A stretch of 64,000 nucleotides of DNA, taken from 62-47 sp044463945. GTDB lineage: Bacteria; Pseudomonadota; Alphaproteobacteria; Rhizobiales; Xanthobacteraceae. The stretch is from assembly GCA_044463945.1 (NCBI GenBank), contig JBIQLW010000014.1, positions 24,582 to 88,581 on the forward strand. The letters run 5' to 3'. The notes under the pieces are model-generated. The model was not told the origin of the DNA, did not search any database, and was given only the letters and a program-made list of their open reading frames with translations. Positions 26,136 to 35,076 of this stretch are shown piece by piece; positions within the stretch are counted from its first letter, which is position 1; every line of letters starts with the position of its first letter. The position numbers and the translations under genes are program-made.

Positions 26136-27731
26136 ATGACCAATCTGGAAGCCACCGGCGGGGTGCCGGGACCGGGCAACATCGGCCGCGTCGCGGTCGG
26201 CGACATGCTGCGGCGCTCGGCGAGCCGTTTTCCGAACCGCATCGCGCTGACCGACGGGGCGCGGCAGGTCACCTATAGCGAACTGGATCGCGACGCCAAC
26301 CGTTTCGCCAACTATCTCCTGTCGCGCGGGCTCAAGCCCGGCGACAAGGTTTCGACGATCTGCAACAACTCGATCGAGTTCGTCAAAGCGCTGTTCGGCA
26401 TTCATCGCGCGGCGCTGGTCTGGGTGCCGGTCAACACCATGCTCGGTCCCGAGGATGTCGGCTACATCCTCGATCATGCCAGCGTGCGGTTCGCGGTGAT
26501 CGACGACAATCTGTACGCCAAGGCGGACCTGCAAGGCGCGCTGAAAAAGCGCGGCGTCGATCTGATCGGGATCGACCTTGCCGGCACGGCCGCCAAACAG
26601 GGCTTGCAGAATTTCACCGACCTGCTCGAAGGGCAGTCGGACGTCGAGCCCGATGTCGAGATCAACGACCGCGATCTGGCGATGATCATCTACACCAGCG
26701 GCACCACGTCGCGCTCGAAGGGCGCGATGCACGGCCATCTCGCGGTGGTGATGGCGGCGATGAGCAACGCGATCGAGATGAAACTCGACCGCGAGTCCGG
26801 CATCACCGGCCATCTGCCGCTGTTCCATTGCGCCGCGCATGTGCTGCTGATGAGCTTCCTGCTGGTCGGCGGCAAGGTGGCCCTGATGCGCGGTTTCGAT
26901 CCCGTGGCCTGCCTCGACGCGGTGGAGCGCGACAAACTCACCAACTTCATCGGCCTGCCGATGATGTATCAGGCCGTGCTGGATCATCCGCACCGCAAGG
27001 AGGTGGACATCTCCAGCCTGAGGATGTGTACCTATGCTATGGCGCCGATGTCGCGACCGCTGATGGAGCGCTGCATCGCCGAATTCTGTCCGAACTTCGT
27101 GCTGGCGAGCGGCCAGACCGAGATGTATCCATCGACGACGCTGGCGCAGCCTGACCGGCAGTTACAGCGCTTCGGCAACTACTGGGGCGAATCCGTGGTG
27201 GTCAACGATACCGCGATCATGGATGACGACGGCAACCTGCTGCCGCGCGGCGAGGTCGGCGAACTGGTGCATCGCGGGCCCAACGTCATGCTGGGCTATT
27301 ACAAGGACCCCGAGGCGACGGCGAACGTGCGCAAGTTCGGCTGGCACCACACCGGCGACCTTGCGCTGATCGACGAGAACGGCGAGGTGCTGTTCATCGA
27401 CCGCAAGAAGGACATGATCAAGTCCGGCGGCGAGAACGTCTCGTCGGTGAAGGTCGAGGAAGCGCTGCTCGCGCACCCCGCCGTGCTGAACGCGGCCGTC
27501 GTCGGCCTGCCGCATCCGCAATGGGGCGAGGCGGTGACGGCCTTCGTCACGCTCAAGCCGGGGGCGGAGGCCGACGAGGCCGCGATTGCGGAGCACTGCC
27601 GCAAGCTATTGGGCGGCTTCCAGGTGCCGAAGCTGGTCCGGATCCTCAAGGACATGCCGATGACCGCGACCGGCAAGCTGCGCAAGGTCGAATTGCGCCA
27701 GCAGTTCAGCGAACATTTCGCGCAAGGCTGA
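26136..27731 (+). CDS. AMP-forming acyl-CoA ligase
   Basis: A 531-residue ANL ligase with IIYTSGTTSRSKGAMHGH, SGQTEMYPS, WHHTGDLALIDENG and the catalytic-lysine tail TATGKLRKVELRQQF. A strong ribosome-binding site (GGGAGGAGGAG) precedes ATG 26136. It is the first gene of a plus-strand run: ligase, carboxylase beta (33-bp gap), carboxylase alpha, crotonase, ligase. The run therefore activates an acid, carboxylates its CoA ester and processes the product. The acid is unknown. Confidence 0.92.
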   Translation: MTNLEATGGVPGPGNIGRVAVGDMLRRSASRFPNRIALTDGARQVTYSELDRDANRFANYLLSRGLKPGDKVSTICNNSIEFVKALFGIHRAALVWVPVNTMLGPEDVGYILDHASVRFAVIDDNLYAKADLQGALKKRGVDLIGIDLAGTAAKQGLQNFTDLLEGQSDVEPDVEINDRDLAMIIYTSGTTSRSKGAMHGHLAVVMAAMSNAIEMKLDRESGITGHLPLFHCAAHVLLMSFLLVGGKVALMRGFDPVACLDAVERDKLTNFIGLPMMYQAVLDHPHRKEVDISSLRMCTYAMAPMSRPLMERCIAEFCPNFVLASGQTEMYPSTTLAQPDRQLQRFGNYWGESVVVNDTAIMDDDGNLLPRGEVGELVHRGPNVMLGYYKDPEATANVRKFGWHHTGDLALIDENGEVLFIDRKKDMIKSGGENVSSVKVEEALLAHPAVLNAAVVGLPHPQWGEAVTAFVTLKPGAEADEAAIAEHCRKLLGGFQVPKLVRILKDMPMTATGKLRKVELRQQFSEHFAQG

Positions 27732-27764
27732 CGTCTTCGCGCCAACGGGAGAACCAGCGTCAAC

Positions 27765-29387
27765 ATGGCTGTGATTGAATCGACCATCGTGCCGGGCAGC
27801 GCCGGCTTCAAGGCCAACCGCGATGGCATGTTGGCGCTGATCGAGCGGATGCGGATGCTGGAGGAGCGCAGCCGCGCCAAATCCGCCGCCGCTAAGGAGC
27901 GCTTCCACAGGCGCCGCCAGTTGCTGCCGCGCGAGCGGGTGGCGCTGGTGCTCGATCCAGGCGCGCCGTTCCTCGAACTTTCGACGCTCGCCGGTTACAT
28001 GTTCGATGTGCCGGACCCGGACAAGAGCGTGCCGGGCGCCGGGGTGGTCGCCGGCATCGGCTTCGTCTCCGGCGTGCGCTGCATGATCAGCGCCAACGAT
28101 GCCGGCATCGACGCCGGCGCGCTGCAACCCTACGGGCTCGACAAGGTGCTGCGCGTGCAGGAACTGGCGCTGGAGAACCGGCTGCCTTACGTGCAACTGG
28201 TCGAAAGCGCGGGCGCCAACCTGTTGCGTTACCGGGTGGAGGATTTCATCCGCGGCGGCAGCACCTTCCGCAATCTGGCGCGGATGTCGGCCGCCGGGCT
28301 CCCGGTGGTGACTGTGACGCACGGCTCGTCCACCGCCGGCGGCGCCTACCAGACCGGGCTCTCGGACTACATCGTCATGGTGCGCGACCGCACCCGCGCC
28401 TTCCTCGCCGGGCCGCCGCTGCTCAAGGCCGCGACCGGCGAGATCGCCACCGAGGAGGAACTCGGCGGCGCGGTGATGCACACGTCGATCTCCGGACTTG
28501 GCGACTATCTCGCCGAGGATGACCGCGATGCGCTGCGCATCGCCCGCGACATCGTGGCCGGGTTCGACTGGGACCGGCCGGCGGCCGATCCGCGCCGCGC
28601 TGGCGCGCTGCCGCCGCGCTACGAGGCGGAAGAACTGCTTGGCATCATGCCGATGGACCACAAGCGGCCGGTGGACATGCGTCAGGCGATCGCGCGCATT
28701 GTCGACGATTCCGATTTCGTCGAGTTCAGCCCGGATTACGGCCCGGCGACGGCGTGCGGGCAGGCGCGCATCGAGGGCTACACCATCGGCATCATCACCA
28801 ACAACGGACCGCTGGACCCGAACGGCGCCAACAAGGCGACGCACTTCATCCAGTTGTGCTGTCAGGCCGACACGCCGCTGCTCTATCTCAACAACACCAC
28901 CGGCTACATGGTCGGAAAGGCTTATGAGGAAGGCGGCATGATCAAGCACGGATCGAAGATGATCCAGGCGGTGACCAGCGCGACCGTGCCGCAGATCACC
29001 ATCTATTGCGGGGCCTCGTTCGGCGCCGGCAACTACGGCATGTGCGGGCGCGGCTTCCATCCGCGTTTCTGCTTCTCCTGGCCCAACGCCAAGACCGCGG
29101 TGATGGGCGGCGAGCAGGCCGCCGAAACCATGGCCATCGTCACCGAGGCCGCCGCCCTCCGCAAGGGCAAGCCGGTCGAACGCGACAAGCTGGATGCGAT
29201 GAAAGCCAAGATCACCGCCGTGTTCGACGGCCAGATGGATGTGTTCTCCACCTCCGCCCGCGTGCTCGACGACGGCGTCATCGATCCGCGCGATACCCGC
29301 GCGGTGCTGGCCGAGGTGATGGCGATCTGCCGCGAGGGCGACGCCCGCGCGCCCCGCCCGATGCAGTTCTCGGTGGCGCGGCCATGA
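27765..29387 (+). CDS. Acyl-CoA carboxylase beta subunit (methylcrotonyl-CoA-carboxylase-like)
   Basis: A 540-residue carboxyltransferase. VESAGANLLRY, THGSSTAGGAYQTGLSDY and LYLNNTTGYMVGKAYEEGG mark the two crotonase-like halves, and GAGNYGMCGRGFHPRF...MGGEQAAETM is the classic methylcrotonyl-CoA-carboxylase C-half. It differs clearly from the beta subunit at 6.2-7.9 kb in that segment, so the two carboxylases are not recent duplicates. Its stop overlaps the alpha-subunit start (ATGA), so expression is translationally coupled. Substrate assignment (methylcrotonyl-, geranyl- or another enoyl-CoA) is open. Confidence 0.92.
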   Translation: MAVIESTIVPGSAGFKANRDGMLALIERMRMLEERSRAKSAAAKERFHRRRQLLPRERVALVLDPGAPFLELSTLAGYMFDVPDPDKSVPGAGVVAGIGFVSGVRCMISANDAGIDAGALQPYGLDKVLRVQELALENRLPYVQLVESAGANLLRYRVEDFIRGGSTFRNLARMSAAGLPVVTVTHGSSTAGGAYQTGLSDYIVMVRDRTRAFLAGPPLLKAATGEIATEEELGGAVMHTSISGLGDYLAEDDRDALRIARDIVAGFDWDRPAADPRRAGALPPRYEAEELLGIMPMDHKRPVDMRQAIARIVDDSDFVEFSPDYGPATACGQARIEGYTIGIITNNGPLDPNGANKATHFIQLCCQADTPLLYLNNTTGYMVGKAYEEGGMIKHGSKMIQAVTSATVPQITIYCGASFGAGNYGMCGRGFHPRFCFSWPNAKTAVMGGEQAAETMAIVTEAAALRKGKPVERDKLDAMKAKITAVFDGQMDVFSTSARVLDDGVIDPRDTRAVLAEVMAICREGDARAPRPMQFSVARP

Positions 29388-31375
29388 GCGGGGACCGGAC
29401 CTTGAAGCTGACGCCGTTCCGTAAGGTTCTGGTCGCCAATCGCGGCGAGATCGCGCTGCGCGTCATGCGCACCGCGCGCCGCCTGGGTTTCGCAACCGTC
29501 GCGGTCTATTCCGACGCCGACGCCGATGCGCCGCACGTTCGCGCCGCCGATCAGGCGGTGCGGATCGGGGAGCCGCTGCCGGCGCAGTCCTACCTGCGGA
29601 TCGACGCCATCGTCGCCGCGGCGAAGGCGACCGGCGCCGACGCCGTGCATCCCGGCTACGGCTTCCTTGCCGAGAACGAGGATTTTGCGAGCGCCTGCCG
29701 CGAGGCCGGGCTGGTGTTCATCGGCCCGTCGCCGCAAGCCATCGAAGCGATGGGCAACAAGGCGGGCGCCAAGGCGATCATGCAGGACGCCGGCGTGCCT
29801 TGCGTGCCGGGCTATCAGGGCGCGGACCAGTCCGACGCGACGATGGCGACGGAGGCGGCGCGCATCGGGTTTCCGGTGATGATCAAGGCGGTGGCCGGCG
29901 GCGGCGGCCGCGGGATGCGGCTGGTGGACAGCGCGGCGGCGTTCCCGGATCATCTGCGCAGCGCCCGCTCCGAGGCGCAGGGCGCGTTCGGCGATCCCAC
30001 CGTGATCCTTGAGCGCGCCATCGTCGATCCGCGTCACATCGAAATTCAGGTGTTCGGCGACCGCTACGGTAACGCCATCCATCTCGGTGAGCGCGACTGC
30101 TCGGTGCAGCGCCGTCATCAGAAGCTGATCGAGGAAGCGCCGTCGCCGGCGGTATCGCCGGACTTGCGGGCGCGGATGGGCGAGATCGCGGTCAAGGCGG
30201 TCAAGGCCATCGGCTACGAGGGCGCGGGCACGCTGGAATTCCTGCTCGATGGCGCGGGCAATTTCTACTTCATGGAGATGAACACCCGGCTTCAGGTCGA
30301 GCATCCGGTGACCGAAGCCATCACCGGCCTCGATCTGGTCGAACTGCAACTGCGCATCGCGAGCGGCGAGCCGCTGGGCGTGAGGCAGGACGATATCCGC
30401 TTCTCCGGCCACGCCATCGAGGTGCGGCTGTGCTCGGAGGACGCCCGCCACGGCTTCATGCCGCAGTCGGGCCGGATGGCACAGTGGCAGCCGACGGCGC
30501 ATCTGCGGGTCGAGCACGCACTGCATTCCGGTATCGAGATCCCGCCATTCTACGATTCGATGATCGCCAAGGTGATCGCCTGCGGCGACAGCCGCGAGGA
30601 GGCGCGGCGGCGCTTGATCCACGGCCTGGAGCAGACGGTGGCGTTCGGCGTCACCACCAACCAGGAATTTCTCACCGCCTGCCTGCGCCACGAGGTGTTC
30701 GCGCAAGGCGGCGCGACCACCGCGTTCATCGGCCGCCACATCGATGAGTTGCTGGCGCGGCCGGCCGTCGCCGGTGTGCCGGACGACCTGCTGGCGGCGT
30801 TGTTGCTCTACGTCACCGATCCGCACGCGCCGCCGTGGCGCGCCGGCCGCTCGCTGGCCGCGACCTTCCCGGTGCCGATGCAATTCGCGATCGACGGCGA
30901 AACCCACGCGATCGAGGTGGCGCGCACCCGCGAGGGCGACTACGTCGCCGGCCAGAACGGCGAGGGCCGCCGCATCGCCATTGCCGGGCTCGATCGTGAG
31001 ACGATCCGGATCAAGGCCGATGGCGTGAGCGAGAGCGTGCGCTATCACCGCGCCGGCGCGCGGCTCGATATCCTGCGCGGCGGCGCGGTGTTGAGCGTGC
31101 GCAACCTCACCCGCGCCGCGCCGGAACGGGCGGCGGCGGCCGGCGGCGGCGACGGCAAGGTGCGGGCGGCGCTGAACGGGCGCGTGGTGGCGGTGCTGGT
31201 TCAGCCCGGCGACGCCGTCAAGGCGGGGCAGCCGGTCGTCACCCTTGAGGCGATGAAGATGGAGCATGTGCATTCCGCGCCGGTTTCGGGCATCATCGCC
31301 GAGATCGGCGTCGCCGAGGGCGAGCAGGTCACCACCGGCCACATCGTCGCGGTGATCGAGCCCGGAGCGGATTGA
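29384..31375 (+). CDS. Acyl-CoA carboxylase alpha subunit (biotin carboxylase + biotin carrier)
   Basis: A 663-residue biotin carboxylase/BCCP fusion. It has KVLVANRGEIALRVMRTAR, the ATP-grasp loop VAGGGGRGMR, EMNTRLQVEHPVTEA and the C-terminal EAMKMEH with the biotinyl lysine at residue 625. ATG 29384 overlaps the beta-subunit stop by 4 bp; the open frame continues upstream inside the beta gene but is not coding there. It partners with the beta subunit just upstream. The following crotonase begins 30 bp after the stop. Confidence 0.93.
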   Translation: MSGDRTLKLTPFRKVLVANRGEIALRVMRTARRLGFATVAVYSDADADAPHVRAADQAVRIGEPLPAQSYLRIDAIVAAAKATGADAVHPGYGFLAENEDFASACREAGLVFIGPSPQAIEAMGNKAGAKAIMQDAGVPCVPGYQGADQSDATMATEAARIGFPVMIKAVAGGGGRGMRLVDSAAAFPDHLRSARSEAQGAFGDPTVILERAIVDPRHIEIQVFGDRYGNAIHLGERDCSVQRRHQKLIEEAPSPAVSPDLRARMGEIAVKAVKAIGYEGAGTLEFLLDGAGNFYFMEMNTRLQVEHPVTEAITGLDLVELQLRIASGEPLGVRQDDIRFSGHAIEVRLCSEDARHGFMPQSGRMAQWQPTAHLRVEHALHSGIEIPPFYDSMIAKVIACGDSREEARRRLIHGLEQTVAFGVTTNQEFLTACLRHEVFAQGGATTAFIGRHIDELLARPAVAGVPDDLLAALLLYVTDPHAPPWRAGRSLAATFPVPMQFAIDGETHAIEVARTREGDYVAGQNGEGRRIAIAGLDRETIRIKADGVSESVRYHRAGARLDILRGGAVLSVRNLTRAAPERAAAAGGGDGKVRAALNGRVVAVLVQPGDAVKAGQPVVTLEAMKMEHVHSAPVSGIIAEIGVAEGEQVTTGHIVAVIEPGAD

Positions 31376-31404
31376 GCAACACAGCGACAGGACGGACGGA
31401 AACG

Positions 31405-32190
31405 ATGGCGGACGAGACGAGCGTATTGCGGGAGAAGCGCGGGCAGGCGCTGTGGATCACCATCAACCGGCCGGAGAAGCGCAACGCCATCAATGGCGAT
31501 GTGGTGGCGGGGATCGCGCGCGGCTATCGCGAGGCGCATGACGATCCCGCGATCCGCGTCATCGTGCTGACCGGAGCCGGCGACAAGGCGTTCTGCGCCG
31601 GCGCCGACTTGCAGAACACCAGCGGTGCTTTCGCGGCGATGGACGTCTCGCGGCCCAACGTCGATTATGCCGACCTGATGCGGTTGGCGCAGAACGCCAC
31701 CAAGCCGGCGATCGCGCGTGTCAACGGTGTCTGCATGGCCGGCGGCATGGGCCTTTTGTGCATGACCGACATGGCGGTGGCGACGGAGACGGCGATCTTC
31801 GGCCTACCGGAGGTCAAGGTCGGCGTGTTCCCGATGCAGGTGATGAGCCTGCTGCAATCGCTGGCGCCGCGGCGGCTGATCAACGAATGGTCGCTGACCG
31901 GCGAGCCGTTCGACGCGCGCGCGGCGCAGGAGGCGGGGCTGGTCAATCATCTCGCGCCGGCGGCCGAACTCGACGCCAAGGTCGAGTGGTTGATCGGGCG
32001 CATCGTCGACAAGTCGCCGACCGCGATCCGCCGCGGCAAATACGCCATGCGCGCGATCGCCGCGATGTCGTTCGACGAGGCCATTGCCTATACCGAGAGC
32101 CAGATCGCGCTGCTGGCGATGACCGAGGACGCCAAGGAGGGCCTGAAAGCCTTCGCGGAAAAGCGCAAACCTTCCTGGCCCGGGCGCTGA
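31405..32190 (+). CDS. Enoyl-CoA hydratase/isomerase family protein
   Basis: A 261-residue crotonase with DKAFCAGADLQ and NGVCMAGGMG for the oxyanion hole. The first hydratase glutamate is replaced by Gly116, the second is kept (Glu136 in FGLPEVKVG). Next to a carboxylase it is in the place where glutaconyl-type enoyl-CoA hydratases (LiuC, AtuE) occur in leucine and terpene pathways, so a 3-methylglutaconyl-CoA-like substrate is a reasonable guess (inference). ATG 31405 with a GGA-rich site is preferred; a TTG at 31372 overlapping the previous stop is the alternative. Confidence 0.9.
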   Translation: MADETSVLREKRGQALWITINRPEKRNAINGDVVAGIARGYREAHDDPAIRVIVLTGAGDKAFCAGADLQNTSGAFAAMDVSRPNVDYADLMRLAQNATKPAIARVNGVCMAGGMGLLCMTDMAVATETAIFGLPEVKVGVFPMQVMSLLQSLAPRRLINEWSLTGEPFDARAAQEAGLVNHLAPAAELDAKVEWLIGRIVDKSPTAIRRGKYAMRAIAAMSFDEAIAYTESQIALLAMTEDAKEGLKAFAEKRKPSWPGR

Positions 32191-32224
32191 TCCCTTCAAA
32201 CAAGAACGAAGCGGGAGGAAAGCG

Positions 32225-33769
32225 ATGTTGATGACGGAGCTGGCGCGCCGCGGCGCGATCTACTTCGGGCCGAAGACGGCGGTGATGTACGGCGACGACC
32301 GGCTCACCTTCACCCAGGTGGACCAACTCTCCAACCAGATCGCCGGCGTTTTCATCGACGACCTGAAGCTGCCGGTCGGCACCCGCGTCGGCCTTCTGCT
32401 GAACAATTCCGTGTTCACCATCCCCGTGGACTTCGGCTTCGCCAAGGCGCGGCTGTCGCGGGTGCCGCTCAACGCCCGGCTTTCGGTGGCCGAGCAGAAG
32501 CACATGCTGACCAGCGCCGGCGTCGGCATCCTGCTGCACGGCCTCGACCTCGCCGACCGTGCGCGGGAACTGGCGGAATTGATGCCGGGGCTCAAGACCA
32601 TCGGCATCGGCGACGCCTCACGCGCCGACGATCTTCTGGCGCTGGCGAAAGCCCGGCCGACGACGCCGCCGGACCGCAAGCCCGAGCCCGACGATATCGT
32701 GGTGACGATCTTCACCTCCGGCACCACCGGCACGCTGAAGGCCGTGGAGCATACCCAGGCAAGCTGGGCCGGGATGACGCTGAACATCCTTGCCAACCAC
32801 GACGTGCGCGAAGGCGATATCATGCTGCACGCCGCTTCGATGATCCACGCCAGCGGCTGCTTTGTACTGCCGTACTGGATTCGCGGCGGCACCGCGGCGG
32901 TGCTGCCCGGCTTCACGCCGGCGTCCTACATCGACGCGGTGGAGCGCTGGAAGCCGACCGCGCTCAACATGGTGCCGACCATGCTCGGCATGTTGCTGGA
33001 CCAGCCCGGCATTGCCGAGGCCGATTTCAGTTCGGTGCGCTCGATCATCTACGGCGCGTCGCCGATGCCGCGCCCGACCATTGAGCGCGCGCTGAAACTG
33101 TGGGGACCGCGCTTCCTGCAATATTACGGGCAGAGCGAGGCGCCGGTCTTCATCACCCACCTGACCAAGGAGGACCATGTCGGCCCCGGCGCGGACGAAC
33201 GCCTCGCCGCCTGCGGGCGGCCGAGCATCGACTGCGAAATCCGGCTCGTGGACGAGGAGGGCAACGACGTGCCGGCGGGCGAGATCGGCGAGATCGCGCT
33301 GCGCGCGCCGTTCATGATGCGCGGCTATTACGACGCGCCGGAGCTTAATGCCCAGATGGCGCTACCGGGCGGCTTCATCCGCACCCGCGACGTCGGCCGC
33401 TTCGACGCCAACGGCTATCTTTACCTCGTGGACCGCACCTCGGACATGATCGTCACCGGCGGCTACAACGTCTATCCGCGCGAGGTCGAGGATGCGCTTG
33501 CCGCGCACCCGGCGGTGCGCGAGGTGGTGGTGGTCGGCATTCCCGACGACAAGTGGGGCGAGGCGGTCGCCGCCTTCGTGGCGCTGCGCCCCGGCGAGAG
33601 CGCCGACGACGCGGCGCTGATGGGGTTCGCGCGCGAGCGGCTCGCCGGCTACAAGGTGCCGAAGTCGGTGCATTTCATCGACGAGGTGCCGAAAAGCCCG
33701 GTCGGCAAGCTGCTGCGCCGCGCGGTGCGCGATCCGTTCTGGAAAGGCCGCGAGCGGCGCATCGGGTAG
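32225..33769 (+). CDS. AMP-forming acyl-CoA ligase
   Basis: A 514-residue ANL ligase: IFTSGTTGTLKAVEHT (Ala-Val where most have Gly-Val after the lysine), YYGQSEAPVF, FIRTRDVGRFDANGY and the tail SPVGKLLRRAVRD. GGGAGGAAAGCG precedes the ATG. It is the last gene of the carboxylase run, 34 bp after the crotonase. Two ligases in one operon suggest either two entry substrates or re-activation of an acid released mid-pathway. Confidence 0.9.
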   Translation: MLMTELARRGAIYFGPKTAVMYGDDRLTFTQVDQLSNQIAGVFIDDLKLPVGTRVGLLLNNSVFTIPVDFGFAKARLSRVPLNARLSVAEQKHMLTSAGVGILLHGLDLADRARELAELMPGLKTIGIGDASRADDLLALAKARPTTPPDRKPEPDDIVVTIFTSGTTGTLKAVEHTQASWAGMTLNILANHDVREGDIMLHAASMIHASGCFVLPYWIRGGTAAVLPGFTPASYIDAVERWKPTALNMVPTMLGMLLDQPGIAEADFSSVRSIIYGASPMPRPTIERALKLWGPRFLQYYGQSEAPVFITHLTKEDHVGPGADERLAACGRPSIDCEIRLVDEEGNDVPAGEIGEIALRAPFMMRGYYDAPELNAQMALPGGFIRTRDVGRFDANGYLYLVDRTSDMIVTGGYNVYPREVEDALAAHPAVREVVVVGIPDDKWGEAVAAFVALRPGESADDAALMGFARERLAGYKVPKSVHFIDEVPKSPVGKLLRRAVRDPFWKGRERRIG

Positions 33770-33940
33770 GGTCGATCGCCCGGCATTGCGGTTTTCTCGA
33801 AGAGGCGCGTTCGGTCGCGTGACGACGCCATCCCGGGTGTTTGCCGGACATCATTCGCTGCTGATTTCGGGAAGCTGTGACTCCATCGGATTGCAAAAGA
33901 TTCGAGAGCAGGTCACGCTGGCGTTCCGGCCGGCGACGGC

Positions 33941-33992
33941 CGGATTTCATCCTCGGGGTCAGGCCCGAGGACATGCTTCGCTCGAAAACGCG
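33941..33992. repeat. Interspersed repeat, family B copy 1
   Basis: TTTCATCCTCGGGGTCAGGC then CCGAGGACATGCTTCGCTCG and AAAACGC. A close copy lies at 40381-40457 and a diverged one at 59586-59644. The CCTCGGG...CCCGAGG part can form a stem. It ends 20 bp before the start of the kinase gene, so it lies in that operon's leader. Confidence 0.65.
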
Positions 33993-34011
33993 ATAGTTGC
34001 AAAGGACAGGC

Positions 34012-35076
34012 ATGTTACAACCGACCGACGACTCCCAACGCCGCATCGATGAGTTGCGCAGCCGTCTTCAACGCATGATCGAAGCCGAATGCGGTCGCGG
34101 CAGCCGGGTCGAGGCGCTTGCCGTGATGGAGGACGGGCACGCGGGCCTTACCTTCGGCTTCGACGCCGTGACGCCGGACGGCGGTGCCGGCTCCTATATC
34201 CTCAAGCTCGCGCCGACCGGCGTCACCCGGCGCGGCAATACCGACGTCTATCGTCAGGCTCCGCTGCTGCGCGCCTTGAAGGCGGCCGACCTGCCTGTTC
34301 CGGGAGTCCGCTGGGCATCGCCGGACGAGGATTTGCTGGGTGCGCCGTTCATCGTCATGGAGCGGCTGCCGGGCCGCGTGTTCCTGGTCTGGGAGCCGCA
34401 CGCTTCGTTTTCACGCGATCCGTCGGCGCTGCGCGACATCTGGCTCCAGGCGGCGCAGGTGCTGGCGCGGCTGCATCGGGTGGATTGGCGCACGACGCTC
34501 GCGGGCTGGGAAGCGCCGCGGCCGCTGCACGACGAGGTCGCGCGCTGGGCGCACGTGCTGCGCCACGCGCAGGAGCCGGCCTGGCTTTCGGCCGGAACGC
34601 GGCTCGGCGAACTGCTGGCGGCGAATCTCCCGGACGAAAATCCGGTCGGACTCATTCACGGCGATTTTCAGCCCGGTAACATTCTGTACGACAACGGTCG
34701 CGCCGGCGGCGTTATCGATTGGGAGCTTTCCTCCATCGGCGCGCAGGGCCTCGACCTCGGCTGGCTGCTAATGATGTCCGATCCGCAGGCGTGGCATTCC
34801 GACTGGCGGCCGGTCGCGCCGGTCACGGCCAGCGATCTGGTGGCGTGCTATCGCGACGCCGCCGGTCCGGCGTTCTCGAACCTCGAATGGTATCAGGCGC
34901 TCGCCCATTATAGCCTCGGGTCGATCGCCTGTCTCAATGTGAAGCTGCATCGCACCGGCAAGCGCACCGACCCGCTCTGGGAGCGCTTCGCGCCGTCGAT
35001 CGCGTCGCTGTTCGCGCGCGGGATCGAGCTTGCGAGCGGTGCTGCGAAAATTTCATCACAAGGAGCCCGGACATGA
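34012..35076 (+). CDS. APH-like small-molecule kinase (LvaA / ACAD10-11 kinase-domain-like)
   Basis: A 354-residue aminoglycoside-phosphotransferase-fold kinase. Lys65 (YILKLAP) is the ATP lysine, the Brenner motif HGDFQPGN is at 216-223 with catalytic Asp218 and Asn223, and the metal-binding Asp236 is in VIDWELSSIGAQGLDLGW. Despite the fold it is not a resistance gene in this setting. It overlaps an acyl-CoA dehydrogenase by 4 bp (ATGA) and is followed by a CoA ligase. That is the gene set of LvaA-LvaC-LvaE, where the kinase phosphorylates the 4-hydroxyl of a 4-hydroxyacyl-CoA. The same two domains are fused in human ACAD10/11. The ATG is chosen because AAAGGA lies about 6 bp upstream. Confidence 0.9.
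   Translation: MLQPTDDSQRRIDELRSRLQRMIEAECGRGSRVEALAVMEDGHAGLTFGFDAVTPDGGAGSYILKLAPTGVTRRGNTDVYRQAPLLRALKAADLPVPGVRWASPDEDLLGAPFIVMERLPGRVFLVWEPHASFSRDPSALRDIWLQAAQVLARLHRVDWRTTLAGWEAPRPLHDEVARWAHVLRHAQEPAWLSAGTRLGELLAANLPDENPVGLIHGDFQPGNILYDNGRAGGVIDWELSSIGAQGLDLGWLLMMSDPQAWHSDWRPVAPVTASDLVACYRDAAGPAFSNLEWYQALAHYSLGSIACLNVKLHRTGKRTDPLWERFAPSIASLFARGIELASGAAKISSQGART

Noticed and set aside
34012..35076. Antibiotic-resistance aminoglycoside phosphotransferase
   Set aside because: The fold matches, but the gene is translationally coupled to an acyl-CoA dehydrogenase and followed by a CoA ligase, which points to small-acid catabolism.
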